DNA from: Yersinia vastinensis
GTDB taxonomy: Bacteria; Pseudomonadota; Gammaproteobacteria; Enterobacterales; Enterobacteriaceae
Reading direction: 5' to 3'
Length of the DNA stretch: 64,000 nucleotides
Assembly (NCBI RefSeq): GCF_902726565.1
Contig: NZ_CACVAF010000003.1
Coordinates: forward strand, 1 to 64,000
How positions within the stretch are numbered: the stretch's first letter is position 1; the number at the start of each line of letters is the position of its first letter. A program made the position numbers and the translations under genes. The notes under the pieces are model-generated. The model searched no databases, had not been told where the DNA came from, and saw only the letters and a program-made list of their open reading frames with translations. This document shows positions 59,885 through 64,000 of this stretch, piece by piece.

Positions 59885-60754
59885 ATGTTAACGCTATCCT
59901 TTCTCTATTCGGTGATTTATCAGTTTGGCGATAACTTCGCCTATCTGGTGCTGGCTGCACTGGGGCTGGCGGTTATTTTTGGCATGATGGGCGTGATAAA
60001 TCTTGCACACGGTGAATTCATTATGTGTGGGGCTTACGTCACCATTCTGATGAATAAAGCAGGTTTACCACTGCCTTTTGCCATGCTGGCCGGGACATTG
60101 GCCGCCGCATTCTTCGGTGGTGTCGTGGAGCGCTTGGTGGTGCGTCATCTTTATGGCCGTCTGTATGATTCGGTCGTGGCGACTTGGGCTATCAGCCTGA
60201 TTGTGCAGCAAAGTATGCTGTTGATAGCCGGCCCATCACTGGAGGGGCTGTCGACACCTTTCGGCTCTTTTACCCTCGGCGAATACTCTTTTGCCACCTA
60301 CCGAGCACTCCTGCCCTTCTTCGCGATTGCCATTTTAATGGTGCTCTACTGGCTGTTTTTCCACACCAATTATGGTGTCTGCGCCAGAGCCACAATTCAA
60401 AATGCCCGCATGGCATCCTGTCTGGGCTTGGAAACGGATCGCATTTATACACTGACATTTGCACTGGGCGCTGGGTTGGCAGGGCTGGCGGGAGCCATTT
60501 ATGCCCCAACATTGACCGCCGTCCCCACCATGGGCAGCAGCTTTATTGTGCAAGCCTTTGTTTCTGTAGTTGTTGGTGGCGCAAATGTTCTGGTTGGCAC
60601 CATTCCTGCAGCCATTGCCTTGGGTGCAATACAAACCGGGTTGAACTCTTGGTATGGACAACTGGCTGGGCAAATCGGCTTGCTGGTCACCGCCGTACTG
60701 GTTATCCGCTTACTCCCCAACGGGGTTGGCAGCCTGTTTACCCGTAATCGCTAG
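59885..60754 (+). CDS. urtB: UrtB-like ABC transporter permease
   Basis: 289-residue LivH-type permease with about eight membrane segments; FGMMGVINLAHGEFIMCGAYV and GANVLVGTIPAAIALGAIQTG are family blocks. The ATG at 59885 starts at the first membrane segment; the upstream in-frame GTG at 59819 would add 22 polar residues. No strong SD is visible for either start. 97 bp after urtA. Confidence 0.87.
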   Translation: MLTLSFLYSVIYQFGDNFAYLVLAALGLAVIFGMMGVINLAHGEFIMCGAYVTILMNKAGLPLPFAMLAGTLAAAFFGGVVERLVVRHLYGRLYDSVVATWAISLIVQQSMLLIAGPSLEGLSTPFGSFTLGEYSFATYRALLPFFAIAILMVLYWLFFHTNYGVCARATIQNARMASCLGLETDRIYTLTFALGAGLAGLAGAIYAPTLTAVPTMGSSFIVQAFVSVVVGGANVLVGTIPAAIALGAIQTGLNSWYGQLAGQIGLLVTAVLVIRLLPNGVGSLFTRNR

Positions 60755-60763
60755 GAGCCGCAT

Positions 60764-61828
60764 GTGACAATAACTTCTCTTAATGTATCGACAGCGAGTG
60801 CCAAAAAACACCCGCAGTCCACCACTCGGCGGGTAGCGCTTTTGGTGCTCGTGGGCGCACTGGCTCTGCCGTTGGTGGTCGATAGCGCTATGATCGGCGA
60901 TTTCTCCTATTTCTTGTTATGGACATTCTGCGCTATCGGGTTAGCAGCAATGTGGGGGCATGGGGGCATTTTATCTTTCGGCCAGACCGCGTTCTTCGGC
61001 CTTGCTGGTTATACCTATGGGGTGATGACTCTGAACTTTGGTGATGGGGTGCTCTCCACTTGGTCTGGCTTGATAATGGCGCTGCTGGTCGCTGCTGCCG
61101 TCGCCGCCGCACTGGGCTATTTGATGTTTTACGGCGGGGTCACCGGCATTTTCATCGGCATTGTGACCTTATCTTTCACTCTGGTGCTGGAAACCTTTAT
61201 GTCGCAAACCGCAGGCCCACAGTGGGCTATCGGCAGCGCGCGGCTAAATGGTTTTAATGGCATGTCAGGAATGCCACCACTCTCTCTCCCTTGGTTTGAT
61301 GGTGAGCTGCTGACGCTGGAAGGCAATGCATTTTATTACCTAATTATCGTGCTACTGGCCGGGGTCTATTGGGGTGTGCGGCGGCTCTTGCGCTCTAATT
61401 TTGGTCTGACGCTGGCCTCTATTCGTGAGAACCCGCGTCGGGCGGAAATGCTCGGTATAGATATACGCCGCTACCAATTACTGGTGTTCGTGCTCGGCGG
61501 TGTGCTCTCCGGGTTATCCGGCGCACTTTATACCCTATGGGGCTCTTACATCACCCCCTCCTCCATGGGGCTAACCGCAGCAGCAATGCCGGTTATCTGG
61601 GTGGCAACCGCCGGGCGTAAAAATATTTTTGGCACCGTGGTTATCACCGCTTTGCTGGTGTGGTTATCCCAATGGTTGGCTATCTATGGTAGCGAATACG
61701 CCATGATTTTACTCGGAGCCGTTCTGCTGTTTGTCGTGCTGGCTGCACCTAATGGTTTATTGCCATGGCTGGCGGAGAAAATCACCCGTCTGGCAGCGGC
61801 ACGCCAGAAGCGAGGAGAATCGCTATGA
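60764..61828 (+). CDS. urtC: UrtC-like ABC transporter permease
   Basis: 354-residue LivM-type permease with about ten membrane segments; AMWGHGGILSFGQTAFFGLAGY and SIRENPRRAEMLGIDIRRYQ are family blocks. Translation starts at GTG 60764 after AGGAGCC; the ATG two bases earlier is followed at once by TGA. Ends by overlapping urtD (ATGA). Confidence 0.88.
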   Translation: MTITSLNVSTASAKKHPQSTTRRVALLVLVGALALPLVVDSAMIGDFSYFLLWTFCAIGLAAMWGHGGILSFGQTAFFGLAGYTYGVMTLNFGDGVLSTWSGLIMALLVAAAVAAALGYLMFYGGVTGIFIGIVTLSFTLVLETFMSQTAGPQWAIGSARLNGFNGMSGMPPLSLPWFDGELLTLEGNAFYYLIIVLLAGVYWGVRRLLRSNFGLTLASIRENPRRAEMLGIDIRRYQLLVFVLGGVLSGLSGALYTLWGSYITPSSMGLTAAAMPVIWVATAGRKNIFGTVVITALLVWLSQWLAIYGSEYAMILLGAVLLFVVLAAPNGLLPWLAEKITRLAAARQKRGESL

Positions 61829-62559
61829 ATCAGCATTCAGAGGATTTGATCCTTGAAACCCGTGGGCTAAGCAAGCGCTTTGGTGGCATTCAGGTTATCA
61901 ATCAAGTGGATTTGCAAATTCGTCGAGGCGAAGTGCGCTGTGTCATTGGCCCCAATGGCGCCGGTAAAAGTACTTTTTTCAAGTTACTCACGGGTGAACA
62001 TACTCCCAGCGATGGAGAGATCCGTTTCTTCAATCAACGGCTGAATACCTTAGCCCCTTTCCAGCGTATTCGGATGGGCATGAGTATTAAATTTCAGATC
62101 CCCGGTATCTTTCCAGAACTGACTGTTGAGCAGCATTTACAACTGTCACTCAGCCATTTACGCCCTGAAGTTCGTTCGCAGGCGGCCAGTGTCGATGAGC
62201 TATTAGAGCGCTTTAAGCTCACCACGGAATACCACCAACTTGCAGGTAATTTGTCTCACGGTAAGAAACAGTGGCTGGAAATTGCCATGGCAGTGTCACT
62301 TCGCCCCACCCTACTGATGCTTGATGAGCCAGTAGCCGGTTTATCTATCGACGAAACCTATCTCACCGGCGAGCTAATCAAACAGATGCAAAGCGATGGC
62401 CTGACACTGATGGTAGTGGAACACGACATGACATTCGTGCGGCAGATTGCCTCACAAGTCACGGTACTCCATGGCGGGCATGTTTTTGCTGATGGCAACG
62501 CCACCGAAGTGCTGGCGCGCGAGGATGTGGCGGATATCTATTTGGGGAAAGCAGTATGA
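61825..62559 (+). CDS. urtD: UrtD-like ABC transporter ATPase
   Basis: 244-residue LivG-type ATPase: Walker A GPNGAGKST, a signature LSHGKKQWLE in place of LSGGQ, Walker B LLMLDEPVAGLS and switch His in VVEHDMTFV. LSHGKKQWLE is typical for UrtD. Start ATG 61825 after AGGAGAATC, overlapping urtC by 4 bp. Confidence 0.9.
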   Translation: MNQHSEDLILETRGLSKRFGGIQVINQVDLQIRRGEVRCVIGPNGAGKSTFFKLLTGEHTPSDGEIRFFNQRLNTLAPFQRIRMGMSIKFQIPGIFPELTVEQHLQLSLSHLRPEVRSQAASVDELLERFKLTTEYHQLAGNLSHGKKQWLEIAMAVSLRPTLLMLDEPVAGLSIDETYLTGELIKQMQSDGLTLMVVEHDMTFVRQIASQVTVLHGGHVFADGNATEVLAREDVADIYLGKAV

Positions 62560-63275
62560 ATAGCGTGGTTTTACAAATAGAGGGCCTGACAGGCGGCTAC
62601 GGCGGCGGGCAAGTGCTCAATGGCGTCACATTACAACTGCATGCGGCGGAGGTTTTGGGGCTGATTGGCCGAAATGGTGTAGGCAAAACCACCCTGATGC
62701 GCACCTTAATCGGTGCCGTGCCAGCCAAACAAGGCCGTATTTTGATCGGTGAAATCGACATCACACATGCATCACCGCAGCGCCGTGCTCGCCTCGGGAT
62801 TGGCTATGTGCCGCAAGGACGTGAAGTGTTCGCGGGTTTGACCGTAGCCGAGAATCTACAAGTTGGAATGCAGTTTGTACGCGAACACCGCGAGTTCGCC
62901 AAAGACTTGCTTGAGCGGGTGTTGGATTACTTCCCGATTTTGCGCCAAAGACTCAAACAAAAAGCCGGCACCATGAGTGGTGGCGAGCAACAACAGCTGG
63001 CTATCGCCAGAGCCTTAGTGGGATCGCCCAAAGTGCTACTGCTGGATGAACCTTCTGAAGGTGTCCAGCCCTCAATCGTCAACATTATCGCCGATACCTT
63101 GGTGCGAATTGCTCGCGAACTGCATGTCGCGGTGATTCTGGTAGAGCAGGATATCGCCATGATTCAACGTGCAGCACAGCGTTGCAGCGTAATGGACAAG
63201 GGCCAAGTGGTAGAGACCCTGACTCAACAACAGCTTTCTGATGATCTTTTAATGCGCCGCCATCTGGCTCTGTAG
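62556..63275 (+). CDS. urtE: UrtE-like ABC transporter ATPase
   Basis: 239-residue LivF-type ATPase: Walker A GRNGVGKTTL (typical UrtE variant), signature MSGGEQQQLAIARAL, Walker B LLLDEPSEGVQPSIV. Overlaps urtD by 4 bp, completing UrtABCDE. Confidence 0.9.
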   Translation: MNSVVLQIEGLTGGYGGGQVLNGVTLQLHAAEVLGLIGRNGVGKTTLMRTLIGAVPAKQGRILIGEIDITHASPQRRARLGIGYVPQGREVFAGLTVAENLQVGMQFVREHREFAKDLLERVLDYFPILRQRLKQKAGTMSGGEQQQLAIARALVGSPKVLLLDEPSEGVQPSIVNIIADTLVRIARELHVAVILVEQDIAMIQRAAQRCSVMDKGQVVETLTQQQLSDDLLMRRHLAL

Positions 63276-63323
63276 CCAGACATCGCGACGACGCAGATAC
63301 CCTTACGATATGGAGAATTGCTA

Positions 63324-64000
63324 ATGAAATGGCTGGAAGAATCAATCATGGTCAAACGTGGTGTGGGTGCCGGACGTAAACCAGTAACCCACCATCTGAC
63401 GGAAGAGATGCAAAAAGAGTTCCACTACACCATCGGCCCTTACTCAACCCCGGTGCTGACCATTGAACCCGGAGACCGCGTTATTGTAGACACTCGCGAT
63501 GCGTTCGAAGGAGCTATCAATTCAGAACAAGATATTCCGAGCCAACTGCTAAAAATGCCGTTTCTCAATCCACAGAATGGCCCCATCATGATTAATGGTG
63601 CAGAGAAAGGAGATGTGATTGCGGTTTATATCGAATCCATGCTGCCGCGAGGTGTTAATCCGCACGGTATCTGCGCCATGATCCCCCATTTTGGTGGGCT
63701 GACCGGAACAGACTTGACCGCCATGCTAAATGATCCACTGCCAGAAAAAGTACGCATGATTAAGCTCGATAGCGAAAAAGTCTATTGGAGCGAGCGCCAT
63801 ACTCTGCCTTACAAACCCCATATTGGCACGCTGAGTGTCTCGCCAGAAATTGACTCAATCAATTCACTGACACCGGATAATCATGGCGGGAATATGGATG
63901 TGCCGGATATCGGGCCGGGAAGTATTACCTATCTGCCGGTACGCGCCCCTGGTGGACGCCTGTTTATTGGTGATGCCCACGCCTGCCAAGGGGATGGGGA
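63324..64000 (+). CDS. Formamidase/acetamidase family protein (partial, cut by window end)
   Basis: An open frame from ATG 63324 (GGAGAATTGC upstream) runs off the window after 225 codons. It begins MKWLEESIMVKRG and contains FHYTIGPYSTPVLTIEPGDRV, AINSEQDIP, NPQNGPIMINGAEKGD and GDAHACQGDG, the pattern of FmdA/AmdA amidases, which hydrolyse formamide or acetamide to ammonia and the acid. It lies 48 bp after urtE, so transporter and amidase form one operon for amide nitrogen. No urease gene is visible in the window. Confidence 0.88.
   Translation, partial: MKWLEESIMVKRGVGAGRKPVTHHLTEEMQKEFHYTIGPYSTPVLTIEPGDRVIVDTRDAFEGAINSEQDIPSQLLKMPFLNPQNGPIMINGAEKGDVIAVYIESMLPRGVNPHGICAMIPHFGGLTGTDLTAMLNDPLPEKVRMIKLDSEKVYWSERHTLPYKPHIGTLSVSPEIDSINSLTPDNHGGNMDVPDIGPGSITYLPVRAPGGRLFIGDAHACQGDG

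Overview
The window reads as a chromosomal segment of an enterobacterium, most likely a Yersinia. Nearly every protein in the left half matches its E. coli orthologue closely, gene order follows the rrn-clpB-yfiH-rluD-bamD-raiA-pheA-tyrA-aroF and rpsP-rimM-trmD-rplS-ffh-ypjD-corB-luxS-gshA-yqaAB-tRNA-csrA-alaS-recX-recA-pncC backbone, base composition looks moderate (not GC-rich), and an ERIC-type intergenic repeat lies between recX and recA. The genus is an inference from recall, not from a search.

Left part (1-30309) is core genome. The window opens in the leader and P1/P2 promoters of an rRNA operon transcribed leftward; its 16S gene lies just outside. Next come clpB with a sigma-32 promoter, the aromatic amino acid genes (pheL attenuator-pheA, convergent with aroF-tyrA), an orphan LytTR response regulator (BtsR-like), a DcuB-type C4-dicarboxylate carrier, a DUF481 outer-membrane protein, the rpsP and ffh units, ypjD-corB, luxS, the sigma-E sRNA gene micA hidden between luxS and gshA, yqaA-yqaB, a tRNA operon (Ser-GCT plus three identical Arg-ACG genes in 135-bp tandem repeats, followed by an interrupted remnant of a fourth), csrA, alaS, recX, recA with its LexA box, and pncC.

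Right part (30545-64000) is a block of accessory catabolic and respiratory modules. It holds an MFS carrier; a SorC-family regulator beside an eight-gene leftward sugar operon (binding protein, DUF2291 lipoprotein, ABC ATPase, permease, split transketolase, FGGY kinase, fucose-isomerase-like protein) whose parts fit a D-apiose-type pathway; a truncated antitoxin-like fragment; dmsABC plus the chaperone dmsD (anaerobic DMSO respiration); the complete L-fucose regulon (fucAO divergent from fucPIKUR); class I fumarase; and a urea/short-chain-amide ABC transporter (urtABCDE) followed by a formamidase/acetamidase cut by the window end. L-fucose and the putative pentose would both feed glycolysis, with fucO disposing of lactaldehyde anaerobically, while dmsABC, dcuB and fumarase support fumarate/DMSO-type anaerobic metabolism.

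The most interesting unexplained structures are the two-hairpin leader with an intrinsic terminator upstream of urtA, the split-transketolase sugar operon with a palindromic operator candidate, the tRNA-Arg remnant carrying a 63-bp insert in its T-loop, and five copies of an AAACGGTCA-like motif between fucA and fucP.
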